This document shows positions 28,401-36,882 of a stretch of DNA of 64,000 nt, one piece after another (positions within the stretch are counted from its first letter, which is position 1; every line of letters begins with the position of its first letter). Origin of the DNA: Bacteroidales bacterium. Lineage in GTDB: Bacteria; Bacteroidota; Bacteroidia; Bacteroidales; F082. The position numbers and the translations under genes were made by a program. Below the pieces are notes generated by a model that ran no database searches, had not been told where the DNA came from, and saw only the letters and a program-made list of their open reading frames with translations. The DNA is taken from positions 108,846 to 172,845 of the forward strand of contig JANJUV010000005.1 in assembly GCA_024710405.1 (NCBI GenBank), written 5' to 3'.

Positions 28401-29442
28401 CATCGTTTACGCCCCGCTGCCTGTTGGCTATGTGTTCAAGCACCACCGGCCGGTATTCCTCGTGCACAAACTCCAGTACATTCCGGCCCAGCACCTGCTC
28501 CATCGTCATATCAATAGCATGCAGCGTGGCAAGATTCGCATAGAGTATCTTCCCCTGACGATGAATGAGCACATAATCGGGCAGTTCGTCGAGCAATTGT
28601 CTGAACTGAGCCTCGTTGCTGATGAGTTGTTCGTTCATGTGCATTGTTTCCGAAATGTCGGAAACTACTGCGATAAAGGAACCGCCATCTCCACTGTTGC
28701 GGTTGAAACTGGAAATAGTCAGCCTGCCCCACAGCACAGAACCATCTTTTCTCAGATAGCGTTTGTCGAGCTGATAATATTCCCTTTGTCCGGAAACTAA
28801 TTCGTGAAAAAGTACCGAATCTGCATCAAAATCTTCGGGATGAGTAATCTTGCGGATAACCGGGCCCAACAATTCATCTGTTGTGTAGCCCAGCATACGA
28901 CCCAGACCGGGGTTGGCATAACGGATTTCTCCATTAGCGGTTACCAGTGCAATGCCCACTCCCGCCTGATTGAAAATCTCTTCGAAAAACAACTCACCTG
29001 TCAGAGACAAAACAGTTTGTGATTCAACAACAGCTTGCCGGTCAGCCGCTGGAGGCGAAGTGCTATAGACTTTCGGACGGATTTCATGTATCAATCCGAT
29101 AAATAATTTCTGTGCGTAATCCTTTTCATCAAATTCTGAAACCGTGCACAAAGCTTCGAAAGTCATACTCTGACCGCTGTCAATATGTATCCCAAACTGC
29201 AGTTGCCTTGGATTATTTGCAAGAATCTCAACAAAATGCTCAGACAATTGCTGATCTACAGGCCCGATAATATTACTGAACAGCAAACTGCCCGGCAAAT
29301 CATCCGAGGCTGCCCCGAACACTTGCCTTCCTGCTTTGTTCCAGTGCACAACAGTGCCTTTGTGGTCCAATACAAAAGCAGGCAATGGCAACTGCTCACA
29401 AAAATTCTTGCCGGACGGAGACAATTCAATTTTCCGTGACAT
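25492..29442 (-). CDS. Multi-PAS/GAF hybrid sensor histidine kinase with receiver domain
   Basis: 1316 residues from the ATG at 29442 (a second ATG at 29496 adds 18). No membrane helix is visible, so it is cytosolic. Order: four PAS domains in the first ~520 residues, a GAF domain (~530-690), two further PAS domains (~700-940), HisKA with phospho-accepting His ('NISHEVRTPLNG', His ~964), an HATPase domain with N box 'ELLSNAVKF', G1 'DTGIGIP' and G2 'GMGLGL', and a C-terminal receiver with phospho-acceptor Asp ~1248 ('LMDIKLPGMSG'). Heme, flavin or redox sensing by the PAS domains is possible but not shown. No separate output regulator is adjacent, so the receiver must pass the signal in trans. 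Confidence 0.93.
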   Translation of the reverse strand: MSRKIELSPSGKNFCEQLPLPAFVLDHKGTVVHWNKAGRQVFGAASDDLPGSLLFSNIIGPVDQQLSEHFVEILANNPRQLQFGIHIDSGQSMTFEALCTVSEFDEKDYAQKLFIGLIHEIRPKVYSTSPPAADRQAVVESQTVLSLTGELFFEEIFNQAGVGIALVTANGEIRYANPGLGRMLGYTTDELLGPVIRKITHPEDFDADSVLFHELVSGQREYYQLDKRYLRKDGSVLWGRLTISSFNRNSGDGGSFIAVVSDISETMHMNEQLISNEAQFRQLLDELPDYVLIHRQGKILYANLATLHAIDMTMEQVLGRNVLEFVHEEYRPVVLEHIANRQRGVNDDYEIKVVVGAGEIRDAIIRTNMIVFDGNPAILTILIDITERKAAEIRLIESENKFRNLAESSPFPIMIYQDDSWVYTNKAGEEVSGYSAEELIGKPYWEIVAPEFQELIRTRGQQRQSGNDVPQSYEFSIIHKTGRAVWVLLTGNRIMYNGRPAGLISIADITERHRLEKEVKFRSDMLQLVTELGLRFINLGAGEVGNAIQDAMEQIGRFMDVDRVYLFDYNWKEQIMTNTFEWCANGISPEIDNLKSVPNEMFPDWVTAHIKGETIIVPDVSALDKSHNLRLILESQGIQSLITIPMIHRDECLGYLGFDSVARLRNWNQEEMSVLRLFAELLTNWKVKAEIEEKLRDSEKINEFIASNITDAVIMADGTGKCLYVSPSHSRITGRGNEVIGKNIFEFVHPDDLERVKSFVRKGKETGMEYQVEYRYLHPGKGYIWLESVGKAYYRKEDELVGLITTRDITRRKATELELLKLSRALEQSPASIVITDLQGNIEYVNATFTLRTGYSPDEVKGKSTSILKSGYTGSEQYKELWETITHGKTWRGEFKNRKKNGEFLWESVSISPIYDAEGKAIFYLAVKEDQSTLRQMNLELTKAKEKAEESDRLKTTFINNISHEVRTPLNGVLGFSTLLIDPAIPMEDKQSYLDHLEKSSNRLLRTIENILEASMIVSGNRIVNKSPFSLFECMNYLREQFQHECSTANLMLFMEAGPDDGQLVSDHNIITKIMTELLSNAVKFTHSGHIRFGYRFEEDSIVFFVSDTGIGIPSHMQETIFRSFRQVDDSSKRFYEGMGLGLSIVSSLTGLLGSTIYLVSEPGQGSVFSFRLKYDNGAGDVLENGQPDKRLKPSERILIVEDEELNYQYINKILSTLSLRNTIRAKDGAEAVEMCRNDATIGLVLMDIKLPGMSGYEATQHIRRMKPEIPVIAITAYAMDDDKRHAFLAGCNDYISKPFNKDDLTPVLKKYFAIR

Positions 29443-29546
29443 GGCAGGTTGGTTGTTTTTGGTTTCTCCTGCTGTGCGACTTAAACAGGATGACAAGTGA
29501 GCCTGAGGTTTACTGTCAGATGTTTAGTGTACAACTCAATTAAAAA

Positions 29547-29554
29547 CAAATATA
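29547..29554 (-). promoter_or_regulatory. -7 promoter box for the hybrid kinase
   Basis: Minus-strand TATATTTG, exact TAnnTTTG, about 50 bases before the ATG at 29496 and 104 before the one at 29442. Confidence 0.45.
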
Positions 29555-29606
29555 AGACAGAAATGTTGAATATTATTGCAAATATTATCTGAACATGTAA
29601 AAGTGT

Positions 29607-30374
29607 TCAAAACCCTTTAAGTTCCAGCATTACAGGACAATGATCGGAATGAACTGCCTCGGGCAAAATCCGGGATTTGGATATTTCATTTTCGAGATTT
29701 TCCGTAACCATATTGTAGTCAATGCGCCAGCCTTTGTTGTTGCTTCGTGCATTAGCCCTGTAGCTCCACCAGGTGTACTGGTGGGGATCCTTATTCAAAA
29801 AGCGAAATGTATCAATATAGCCCTGCGAAAGGAAACGGCTCATCCATTCCCTTTCCTCAGGAAGAAAACCCGACATGTTTGCGTTTCGGACAGGGTCATG
29901 AATATCTATTGGTTTGTGGCAAATGTTGTAGTCGCCCGATAGAATAAGTTTAGGTCTTCTCTGCCTCAGATCCGAAACATATCGTTCAAAATCGCTGAGC
30001 CACTGCATTTTAAATGCCTGTCTTTCGTCCCCACTACTTCCCGAGGGATGATACACACTCACCACTGAAAGGTCGCCAAAGTCGGCACGGATAAACCTGC
30101 CTTCGCTGTCGTACTGTTCCATACCCATACCTGCTTCAATATCATCAGGCTTTGGCCGGCTCAGTATGGCAACACCGCTGTATCCTTTTTTCCGGGCAGG
30201 AAACCAAAAATGATGGTAGCCAAGTTTTTCAAATTCTGCGAGCGGTATCTGATCTGTGTCGGCCTTGATCTCCTGCAGACACAGCACATCAGGCGCAGCT
30301 GCCTTTACCCAATCGGCAAATCCTTTGTTCAGGGCGGCCCTGATACCGTTCACGTTATAAGTTATGATACGCAT
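29607..30374 (-). CDS. xth: Exodeoxyribonuclease III / AP endonuclease
   Basis: 255 residues, full length for the ExoIII family. Motifs: 'YNVNGIRAALNKGFADW' at the N-terminus, the metal-binding Glu in 'LCLQEIKADTDQ', 'YSGVAILSRPKP', the catalytic 'SGDYNICH' and the terminal 'HSDHCPVMLEL'. It incises DNA at abasic sites and removes 3' blocking groups in base excision repair. It lies alone between the kinase and the divergent ClC gene. A function as repair enzyme after oxidative damage is consistent with the oxyR/dps locus nearby. Confidence 0.96.
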   Translation of the reverse strand: MRIITYNVNGIRAALNKGFADWVKAAAPDVLCLQEIKADTDQIPLAEFEKLGYHHFWFPARKKGYSGVAILSRPKPDDIEAGMGMEQYDSEGRFIRADFGDLSVVSVYHPSGSSGDERQAFKMQWLSDFERYVSDLRQRRPKLILSGDYNICHKPIDIHDPVRNANMSGFLPEEREWMSRFLSQGYIDTFRFLNKDPHQYTWWSYRANARSNNKGWRIDYNMVTENLENEISKSRILPEAVHSDHCPVMLELKGF

Positions 30375-30441
30375 TGAAGGGTAATTTTTCAGCTAAAATA
30401 GACAATCAACATCAGAGTTTTTACATCACAGACAAAAATCA

Positions 30442-30449
30442 TACTTTCG
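30442..30449 (+). promoter_or_regulatory. Possible -7 box (TACTTTCG) for the ClC gene
   Basis: One mismatch to TAnnTTTG, ten bases before the ATG at 30460. Placement agrees with the short leaders seen for other genes here. Confidence 0.35.
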
Positions 30450-30459
30450 CAGATACTTT

Positions 30460-32265
30460 ATGAAAAAGTCCGAACCATCACTTAATGTTCCTTCCTGGAT
30501 GCAGCACAGGCTGAAGCGTTTTATCAGGTGGCGAACCAACAACCTGAACGACAGACAGTATATTATGATACTGAGTGTGGTGGTCGGGATCATCGCAGGA
30601 CTCTCGGCCATTGTGATCAAGAAATCGGCTCATTATATTCAGGAATTACTTACGAGCAGTTTTTCGGGCGATTATGCCAATGTGCTGTACATCGTTTATC
30701 CGGCCACAGGCATTTTGCTTGCGGTAGTCTTCATGCGCTATGTTATCCGGCGTGAACCCGGCCATGGTATTCCGGGGGTGCTTCATGCCATTTCGCGCAA
30801 AAACGGCATCATCAAGTCGCACAACACCTTCAGTGCCATCGTCAGCAGCGCCTTCACGGTGGGTTTTGGCGGTTCGGTAGGACTCGAAGGCCCGACAGTT
30901 TCCACTGGAGCAGCAATCGGCTCGAACCTTGGGCAGATGCTCAGGCTCAACTTCAAGCAAATCACCCTGATGATCAGTCTGGCCAGTGCTGCTGCCATGG
31001 CAGCCATTTTTCAGTCGCCCATCGCAGGAATTGTCTTTGCCATCGAAGTAATTATGATCGACCTTACTATGGCTTCCATCGTGCCTCTGCTTATTGCCTC
31101 ATCTACAGCTGTACTCACTTCCTACTTCGTGCTGGGCAAGGCAGTGATGTATCCGGTGTTCATGCACGATCCGTTTATACTGTCCAACACCCCCTATTAC
31201 ATTGCTTTGGGCATATTGGCCGGATTGCTGTCGGTGTACTTCACTAGAATATTCATCGCTACCGAACAACTCTTTGAAAAGCTCAAAGACTGGCGGCTGC
31301 GGTTTGTGACAGGCAGTGTGTTTCTCGGCTTGCTGATTTTCCTGTTTCCGGCCCTGTATGGCGAAGGCTATCACGTGATCAACAACAGCCTGCAGGGCGA
31401 TTTCAGCGATTTGTACAACAACAGCATTTTTTACGACTATAAGGATACCGGCTGGGTAATTTTCCTGCTGTTTGTGGCGGTAATTATGTTCAAGGCAGTG
31501 GCTGCCTCGGTCACCTTCGGGGCAGGAGGTGTGGGCGGCATCTTTGCCCCTGCCTTGTTTATGGGTGCCTTCACGGGTTTGTTTTTTGCGGTGATGACCA
31601 ACCACCTCGAACTGGGCTCGCTCAACCCAAGCAAGTTTGCCATGGTGGGCATGGCCGGCATGATCTCAGGCATACTTCATGCACCACTCACGGCCATCTT
31701 TCTGATTGCCGAAATCACCCAGGGCTATGAGCTTTTTGTGCCGCTGATGATCGTCTCCACCATCTCGTTTGCCACCATCAAACTGTTTCAGCAAAATTCG
31801 GTGTACACCTATCAGCTTGCCCGTCGTGGCGAACTGCTGACCCACAACAAGGACCGCACCATACTGAACCTGATGAAGGTGAACAAACTGATTGAAACTG
31901 ATTTCCGTATCATTCCGCCCGAATACACCCTGCGCGATCTGGTGCAGGTGATTGCCCAATCCAAACGCAACATCTTCCCGGTGGTGGACGCCGCCAACCA
32001 GTTTCAGGGGCATATATTGATGGACGACATACGCACCATTATGTTCGACACCGAACTGTACGACACCTCCGTTGAAAACCTGATGGTGAGTCCCACCTAT
32101 ATCATTGATCCCGAAGACTCGATGGAGACCGTAGCCGTGAAGTTCCAGGAATCGGGTAAATACAATATTCCCGTGCTGAAAAACGGCAGCTACCTCGGCT
32201 ATATTTCCCGGGCCAATGTGTTTTCGGCCTACCGCCAGAAACTGAGCGAGATTTCGGATGATTGA
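30460..32265 (+). CDS. ClC-family chloride channel/antiporter with CBS pair
   Basis: 601 residues. The ClC core (~45-440) has the three ion-pathway signatures as 'GHGIPGVLHA', 'GLEGPTVSTGAAIGSNLG' (gating Glu retained; the canonical text is GREGP) and 'GVGGIFAPALFMGAFTG'. Residues ~470-590 hold two CBS domains ('SKRNIFPVVDAANQFQGHIL' and 'SGKYNIPVLKNGSYLGYISR'), which bind adenine nucleotides and modulate gating. Whether it is a channel or a 2Cl-/H+ exchanger cannot be decided from sequence here. Codon use is more GC-rich than that of its neighbours, which creates long spurious frames on the opposite strand. Confidence 0.94.
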   Translation: MKKSEPSLNVPSWMQHRLKRFIRWRTNNLNDRQYIMILSVVVGIIAGLSAIVIKKSAHYIQELLTSSFSGDYANVLYIVYPATGILLAVVFMRYVIRREPGHGIPGVLHAISRKNGIIKSHNTFSAIVSSAFTVGFGGSVGLEGPTVSTGAAIGSNLGQMLRLNFKQITLMISLASAAAMAAIFQSPIAGIVFAIEVIMIDLTMASIVPLLIASSTAVLTSYFVLGKAVMYPVFMHDPFILSNTPYYIALGILAGLLSVYFTRIFIATEQLFEKLKDWRLRFVTGSVFLGLLIFLFPALYGEGYHVINNSLQGDFSDLYNNSIFYDYKDTGWVIFLLFVAVIMFKAVAASVTFGAGGVGGIFAPALFMGAFTGLFFAVMTNHLELGSLNPSKFAMVGMAGMISGILHAPLTAIFLIAEITQGYELFVPLMIVSTISFATIKLFQQNSVYTYQLARRGELLTHNKDRTILNLMKVNKLIETDFRIIPPEYTLRDLVQVIAQSKRNIFPVVDAANQFQGHILMDDIRTIMFDTELYDTSVENLMVSPTYIIDPEDSMETVAVKFQESGKYNIPVLKNGSYLGYISRANVFSAYRQKLSEISDD

Positions 32266-32277
32266 GGAATTTGTCAA

Positions 32278-34308
32278 TTAATCCTTCACTTTCATCCCCG
32301 CATCTTCCAAACACTCGTTGAAGCTTGCCTTGGGCAGTCGGCAGCCATGAGTGTCGCAGTACCAGTAGCGGATCTGGCTGTCTGTGTGCTTATCGCTGAG
32401 TGCCGGTATGGTGGTGGCGCCTTCGGCGGCTGCCAGCATGAGCATGGGAGGGGCGGCCGGAAGTGCTTCTTTGAGCGCTTTCAGGGCTCCATTGCCGCGA
32501 ATCATCACCAACGGTTGTTTGTGCAGCAGCATCAGCGCCTGTGCCCAGTGCGAAAAGCCCCCCGGATAACCGGCCATGAGTGTGGCCGTATGCGTGAGCA
32601 TCTGCCGCGCTCTTTCGAGCATGACGTTGTCGTGGAACAGCATCCCCAGCCTTACGAGCGCCATACACATGGCTGCGTTGGATGACGGAATCACATTGTC
32701 GTACACCTCCACCGGGTTGGCAATCAGCTCCTGCTGTCCGGTGGGCGCATAATTGAACATGATTTGTCCATTGGCGCCAAACCGCTGCATGGCTTTTTTA
32801 GCCAGTATGTAGGCATGGTGGAGGAAGCCTTCGTCGCCGCTCACCTCAAACAGGCTAATGAGGGCGTTGGTGAGCAGGGCATGGTCGTCCAGAAAAGCAG
32901 GGATGCTGCCTGAACCGTCTTTCCAGGAGCGGATCAGATTGCCCTCGTTGTCTGTCATATGTGTCAGGACAAAACCGGCGGTGGCCTGAGCCTGTTGCAG
33001 CCAGGCGTCTTCGCCGAAAACGGCATAAGCCCGGCACAAAGCACTTATCATCAAGGCATTCCATGAAGCTAATCTTTTGTCATCGAGCCCCGGAGGGATT
33101 CGTTTGGCACGGGCCGCCAGAAGAATAGTCCGTGCCTTTTCGAGGGTTTGCCTGAACTGTGCTTCGTTTAAGCCGTTGTTGTGACAAAAATCCGCAATGC
33201 TGTTGCGGCGAACCAGCACATTCAGGTCATGTTCCCAAAGGGCCTCCGAATCCATGCCGAAGAACTTTCCGACTATTCCGGCTTCGCTTCCCAGCAATGT
33301 TTGGAACTCTTCTGAACGCCACACATAAAACTTTCCTTCAACTCCCTCGCTGTCAGCATCCAGTGCGGCATAAAAGCCACCTTCGGGCCCCCGCATGTCT
33401 CGGGACAGAAAGTCAATGGTTTCGCGGCACACTTCTTCGAAGCGGGTTTCTTTCGTCAGGGAATATGCGGTTGCATAGAGGTGTATCAGCTGCGCGTTGT
33501 CGTAAAGCATTTTTTCGAAGTGGGGTACATGCCAGCGCTCGTCCACCGAATAGCGCGAAAAACCTCCGGCCAGCTGGTCATAGATTCCGCCTGAAGCCAT
33601 CTGCATCAGGCTGTGCTGCAGTTGCTGCATCATCTCTTTGTTGCCTTCGTTGTGTGCCAGCAGCAGCAAAAACAGGAGGTTGTCGGGCATGGGGAATTTG
33701 GGCGCACTTCTGCTGCCGCCATATACAGGATCGAGGCGGGCGGCGATGGCATCAGCCATCTTCACCGGGAGGGCATCCGTAAGGGCATTATCATTGGGTT
33801 CAGTGGCAGCAAATCTGTCATTTTTGAGCGCCTCGCTCAGCTGTTCGGCCTGTTCGAAGAGTTCAGGTGATTGCTGATCGAACAATTCGGCCAGTTGCAT
33901 CAGTATGCCCATCCACTGGTCGCGGCGGAAATAAGTTCCGCCCCACACCGGCCTTCCGTCGGGCAGGGCCACGCAGTTGAGCGGCCATCCTCCGCGCTGC
34001 CCGAGCAGGTGCACAGCATCCATAAAGAGCTGATCCACGTCGGGGCGCTCTTCACGGTCCACTTTGATACACACAAAGTGGCGGTTCATCAGAGCAGCCA
34101 CCTCAGCATCCTCAAACGATTCGCGTTCCATCACATGGCACCAGTGGCATGACGAATATCCAATGCTGACCAGCAACATCCGGTTCGAGCTGCGGGCTTC
34201 CTCAAGGGCTTCGGGGCCCCAGGGCTGCCACTGCACAGGGTTGTAGGCGTGCTGAAGCAAATACGGACTGGTTTCGTGGATCAGACGGTTGGGGTTTGCG
34301 TGTTTCAT
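32278..34308 (-). CDS. Thioredoxin-domain DUF255 protein (YyaL/SSP411 family)
   Basis: About 676 residues from the ATG at 34308. The N-terminal DUF255 thioredoxin-like domain starts with '[20 protein letters not shown]' and contains '[13 protein letters not shown]', a thioredoxin-type CxxC (CHWC). The rest (~200-670) is an (alpha/alpha)6 barrel like those of N-acylglucosamine epimerases and glycosidases ('[17 protein letters not shown]', '[15 protein letters not shown]'). These proteins are conserved from bacteria to humans (SPATA20) and their reaction is unknown. The gene converges on the ClC gene with only 12 bases between the stop codons. Confidence 0.92.
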   Translation of the reverse strand: MKHANPNRLIHETSPYLLQHAYNPVQWQPWGPEALEEARSSNRMLLVSIGYSSCHWCHVMERESFEDAEVAALMNRHFVCIKVDREERPDVDQLFMDAVHLLGQRGGWPLNCVALPDGRPVWGGTYFRRDQWMGILMQLAELFDQQSPELFEQAEQLSEALKNDRFAATEPNDNALTDALPVKMADAIAARLDPVYGGSRSAPKFPMPDNLLFLLLLAHNEGNKEMMQQLQHSLMQMASGGIYDQLAGGFSRYSVDERWHVPHFEKMLYDNAQLIHLYATAYSLTKETRFEEVCRETIDFLSRDMRGPEGGFYAALDADSEGVEGKFYVWRSEEFQTLLGSEAGIVGKFFGMDSEALWEHDLNVLVRRNSIADFCHNNGLNEAQFRQTLEKARTILLAARAKRIPPGLDDKRLASWNALMISALCRAYAVFGEDAWLQQAQATAGFVLTHMTDNEGNLIRSWKDGSGSIPAFLDDHALLTNALISLFEVSGDEGFLHHAYILAKKAMQRFGANGQIMFNYAPTGQQELIANPVEVYDNVIPSSNAAMCMALVRLGMLFHDNVMLERARQMLTHTATLMAGYPGGFSHWAQALMLLHKQPLVMIRGNGALKALKEALPAAPPMLMLAAAEGATTIPALSDKHTDSQIRYWYCDTHGCRLPKASFNECLEDAGMKVKD

Positions 34309-34393
34309 CAGAGGCATTTTCTGACAAACATAACAGAATTACTGATTGTTCGGTAGAGGGCACAAAAGAAGCATGAATCAAAGCATCCGTAAC

Positions 34394-34432
34394 AAAAAAA
34401 GCCCGTTGTGGATTGGTGTCCGCAACAGGCTG
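34394..34432 (-). terminator. Intrinsic terminator of dps
   Basis: On the minus strand, AGCCTGTTGcGGA...TCCaCAACGGGCT (one G-T pair and one mismatch) is followed by seven T. It lies 20 bases past the dps stop codon. Confidence 0.8.
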
Positions 34433-34451
34433 TAAAAATGGTTCTGAGTGA

Positions 34452-34925
34452 TTATTGTCCGAGCCAGGACGAGAGCATCCACACCGTTTTTTCCTGTTCG
34501 CGGATGTAATCGCTCATCAGGGCGTTGGTTCCTTCGTCGTCGATTTCGCCGGCCAGAGCGAGGATTTCGCGTTCTTTGATGATAAGCACCTTAAACCCGT
34601 CGAGCAGGTGTTGCACTCCCTGACGGCCTTCAGAAACGTTTTTCAGTTCCTTGATAAGCGAAGTTTCGTGGTAGCTGCTGTAGGCATGGTGCGGAACATG
34701 ACCCAGAGTGAGGATGCGCTCGGCAATCTCATCGATTTTTACCTGAAGGTCGTTGTAGATTTCTTCAAACTTCAGATGAAGCTCAAAGAACTTTTCACCT
34801 TTGATGTTCCAGTGAAATCCCCTGACATTCATGTAAAAGACAGAGAAATTTGCGAGCAAGCCATTCAATTTCACGGCCAGTTCCTGTGCTTTTGCAGCGT
34901 CTAATCCAATTGCATTTGTTTTCAT
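34452..34925 (-). CDS. dps: Dps ferritin-like DNA-protection protein
   Basis: 157 residues, four-helix ferritin-like fold. The intersubunit ferroxidase ligands are in 'FHWNIKGEKFFELHLKFEEI' and 'DEIAERILTLGHVP'. Dps dodecamers oxidise and store iron with hydrogen peroxide and can coat DNA. The gene follows the peroxiredoxin gene on the same strand, separated by a strongly structured element, and both lie next to a divergent oxyR; control by OxyR, as in Bacteroides, is likely. Confidence 0.95.
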   Translation of the reverse strand: MKTNAIGLDAAKAQELAVKLNGLLANFSVFYMNVRGFHWNIKGEKFFELHLKFEEIYNDLQVKIDEIAERILTLGHVPHHAYSSYHETSLIKELKNVSEGRQGVQHLLDGFKVLIIKEREILALAGEIDDEGTNALMSDYIREQEKTVWMLSSWLGQ

Positions 34926-34963
34926 GATATTCCTTTCGTTTGATTTATTTAATTCGATTCATT

Positions 34964-35022
34964 AAAAACCGGCGGGAACCCTTCTCAAACGAAGGAATCG
35001 GATCAGCAGGGTGCCACGCCGG
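34964..35022 (-). terminator. Structured element between peroxiredoxin and dps
   Basis: On the minus strand a closing stem CCGGCG / CGCCGG (35017-35022 and 34969-34974) brackets about 42 bases containing an inner hairpin CCTTC-GTTTGA-GAAGG, and it is followed directly by TTTTTAATG. This has the form of a terminator for the peroxiredoxin mRNA. Since dps starts only 39 bases beyond and has no clear -7 box of its own, it could also work as an attenuator or leader element for read-through into dps. Confidence 0.6.
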
Positions 35023-35043
35023 AATAAGTTCAGTAAAATATTT

Positions 35044-35688
35044 CTACAGTGATTTTTTGGCCAGATAGAAGTCAATCATTTCATAGTTTGACTTGAGCCT
35101 TTCTTCCATTTCGCCTACTGTTTTTGGCGGAGGCACGATGGCTTTTTCGCCCGGTTTCCAGTTCAGAGGCAGGGCCACCTTGTGTTTGTCGGCGGTTTGC
35201 AGGGCCTGCAGCGCACGGATGATTTCGTCCATGTTGCGTCCGACATTCAGCGGATAATACATGATCAGCCTGATTTTTCCGTTAGGGTCAATGAAGAACA
35301 CGGCACGGACGGCTGCAGTTTCGCTTTCACCGGGTTGCAGCATTCCATAAAGCTTCGACACCTTCATATCAATATCAGCAATAATGGGAAACTTCATCAG
35401 AATACCCATTTTTTCCTTTACATTGTGTACCCAAGCAATGTGCGAATGGATGCTGTCGATGCTCAGTCCTACCAATTTGGTATTCATTTTGGTAAATTCA
35501 TCCTCCAGCAGTGCAAAACCCGACATCTCGGTGGTGCACACCGGAGTAAAGTCAGCGGGATGCGAAAACAAAATAGTCCAGCTTCCCTTGATGTGTTCTG
35601 AAAACTGCATCATTCCCTGTGTGGTCATTGCCTTGAAATCAGGAGCCTGGTCGCCGATCCGTGGCATCATAAAACTTTCTTGTTCCAT
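35044..35688 (-). CDS. 1-Cys peroxiredoxin (Prx6-like)
   Basis: 214 residues. The peroxidatic Cys51 is in 'SHPADFTPVCTTEMSGF', and the Arg needed for catalysis is in 'AVRAVFFIDPNGKIRLIMYY'. Cys51 is the only cysteine in the protein, so it must use an external thiol as resolving partner (1-Cys mechanism). The C-terminal extension 'VALPLNWKPGEKAIVPPP' is typical of the Prx6 subgroup. It reduces peroxides in the cytosol. It is divergent from oxyR across a 123-base region with a well-formed -33/-7 promoter. Confidence 0.95.
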   Translation of the reverse strand: MEQESFMMPRIGDQAPDFKAMTTQGMMQFSEHIKGSWTILFSHPADFTPVCTTEMSGFALLEDEFTKMNTKLVGLSIDSIHSHIAWVHNVKEKMGILMKFPIIADIDMKVSKLYGMLQPGESETAAVRAVFFIDPNGKIRLIMYYPLNVGRNMDEIIRALQALQTADKHKVALPLNWKPGEKAIVPPPKTVGEMEERLKSNYEMIDFYLAKKSL

Positions 35689-35730
35689 AACGTTTTAATT
35701 TAAGTTTGAGATTATTTGGAATTAATGATG

Positions 35731-35762
35731 CAAAAATACATCATCGAAAACCATGTGTCAAA
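35731..35762 (-). promoter_or_regulatory. Complete -33/-7 promoter for peroxiredoxin
   Basis: Minus strand: TTTG (35759-35762), 20-base spacer, TATTTTTG (35731-35738). Both boxes match the Bacteroidetes consensus and the spacing is canonical; this is the best promoter in the window. Confidence 0.7.
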
Positions 35763-35782
35763 TCGATATTTTTTAACTTTCG

Positions 35783-35797
35783 ATAGATTTTATCTAT
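35783..35797 (+). promoter_or_regulatory. Candidate OxyR half-operator ATAG-N7-CTAT
   Basis: ATAG (35783-35786), seven bases, CTAT (35794-35797), the spacing of the OxyR contact motif. The other two tetrads of the full four-part site are poor here. The site overlaps the -7 box of oxyR, which fits self-repression, and lies upstream of the peroxiredoxin -33 box, which fits activation. Confidence 0.5.
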
Positions 35798-35802
35798 ATT
35801 TG
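35795..35802 (+). promoter_or_regulatory. -7 promoter box for oxyR
   Basis: TATATTTG, exact TAnnTTTG, nine bases before the ATG at 35812. It rules out the longer frame that starts at 35716. Confidence 0.55.
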
Positions 35803-35811
35803 TCCAAAAAA

Positions 35812-36756
35812 ATGATCAGTCTCATTCAATTGGAATACATTGTAGCTGTTGACACCTACCGTCATTTTGCACAGGCGGCGGAGCATTGTTATGTTACCCA
35901 GCCGACGCTCAGCATGCAGGTGAAGAAGCTTGAGGACGACCTAGGGATCAAAATATTTGACCGGAGCAAGCAGCCGGTTATTCCGACCGACATTGGCCAG
36001 CTTGTGCTGGCTCAGGCACGTGAGGTACTTGCCGGAGCCGGTCGCATCAGCGATATGGCCAAACACCACAACAAAGAGATCAGCGGCGAACTCAGGGTGG
36101 GCATTATACCCACACTGGCACCCTATCTCTTGCCCATGTTTGCCGGTTCCATCCGCAAGGACTATCCGGGAGTTCTGCTTCATTTCGAGGAGCTGATCAC
36201 GGAAAGTATCGCCGCTAAATTACATAAAGGGCAACTGGATGCCGGCATATTTGTGACACCATTCAACGATACGGGCATCGTTGAGCAGCATGTTTTTTAC
36301 GAAGAGATGCTCGTATATGCCCATCCGGACCACCGTCTGGCCGGGAAAGAACAGGTTCGCGTTGCCGATGCGGCTCAGCCCGACATCTGGTTGCTTAGCG
36401 ACGGGCATTGTTTTCGCAATCAGGTAGTAAACCTTTGCTCATACAAACCTCAGGAGCATAACGAATTACCATTTTCACTTGAGGGAGGTTCGCTGGAAAC
36501 CCTCATCAGGGTAATTGACCGCGAGGGTGGGTTCACCCTGATTCCGGAGTTGGCCTGTGCCTCGCTGAACCCCGAACAGAAAAACAATCTGATACATTTT
36601 TCGGATGCCCGTCCGGTGCGGGAGGTAAGTGTGTGCTACTCGCGTCATTATGTGAAAAGAAGGCTGATTCAGTTGCTCATTGATGAAATTCGCAAAGCCA
36701 TTCCGGCACGGATGCAACAGGAGGGACTAAACGAAGTGGTTAAATGGAAAAGCTGA
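35812..36756 (+). CDS. oxyR: LysR-type peroxide sensor OxyR
   Basis: 314 residues. The LysR winged helix-turn-helix occupies residues 1-60 ('FAQAAEHCYVTQPTLSMQVK', 'LGIKIFDRSKQPVIPTDIG'), followed by the periplasmic-binding-like effector domain. Cys200 and Cys209 in 'LLSDGHCFRNQVVNLC' align with the redox pair Cys199/Cys208 of E. coli OxyR in the equivalent 'DGHC' context, so peroxide sensing by disulfide formation is expected. Divergent peroxiredoxin and the following dps are the obvious targets. Confidence 0.93.
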   Translation: MISLIQLEYIVAVDTYRHFAQAAEHCYVTQPTLSMQVKKLEDDLGIKIFDRSKQPVIPTDIGQLVLAQAREVLAGAGRISDMAKHHNKEISGELRVGIIPTLAPYLLPMFAGSIRKDYPGVLLHFEELITESIAAKLHKGQLDAGIFVTPFNDTGIVEQHVFYEEMLVYAHPDHRLAGKEQVRVADAAQPDIWLLSDGHCFRNQVVNLCSYKPQEHNELPFSLEGGSLETLIRVIDREGGFTLIPELACASLNPEQKNNLIHFSDARPVREVSVCYSRHYVKRRLIQLLIDEIRKAIPARMQQEGLNEVVKWKS

Positions 36757-36848
36757 CTTTGGACGTAGTTTCGCAGCACAGGAGAAGTTGAAAAGCAACA
36801 AAAAACAGTAAATTAGCCGTGCAACGGATTTCATAACCCCCCGAATTG

Positions 36849-36856
36849 TACTTTTG
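36849..36856 (+). promoter_or_regulatory. -7 promoter box for the M28 peptidase gene
   Basis: TACTTTTG, exact TAnnTTTG. Its last base is the first base of a GTG that opens the longest frame, so the real start must be one of the ATGs at 36874 or 36883. Confidence 0.5.
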
Positions 36857-36882
36857 TGTCATATCCGATAAAAATGTTCCCG

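Noticed and set aside
28051..28800. 249-codon open frame on the plus strand
   Set aside because: Opposite the PAS domains of the hybrid kinase, which are well conserved in the minus frame.
31666..32277. 203-codon open frame on the minus strand
   Set aside because: Lies opposite the GC-rich ClC coding sequence with its strong CBS domains; no family, no promoter. Antisense shadow.
33159..33782. 207-codon open frame on the plus strand
   Set aside because: Opposite the DUF255 protein; Cys/Arg-rich antisense translation without family features.
35716..35811. N-terminal 32-residue extension of OxyR
   Set aside because: Overlaps the oxyR -7 box and the peroxiredoxin promoter; LysR proteins start at the ATG at 35812.
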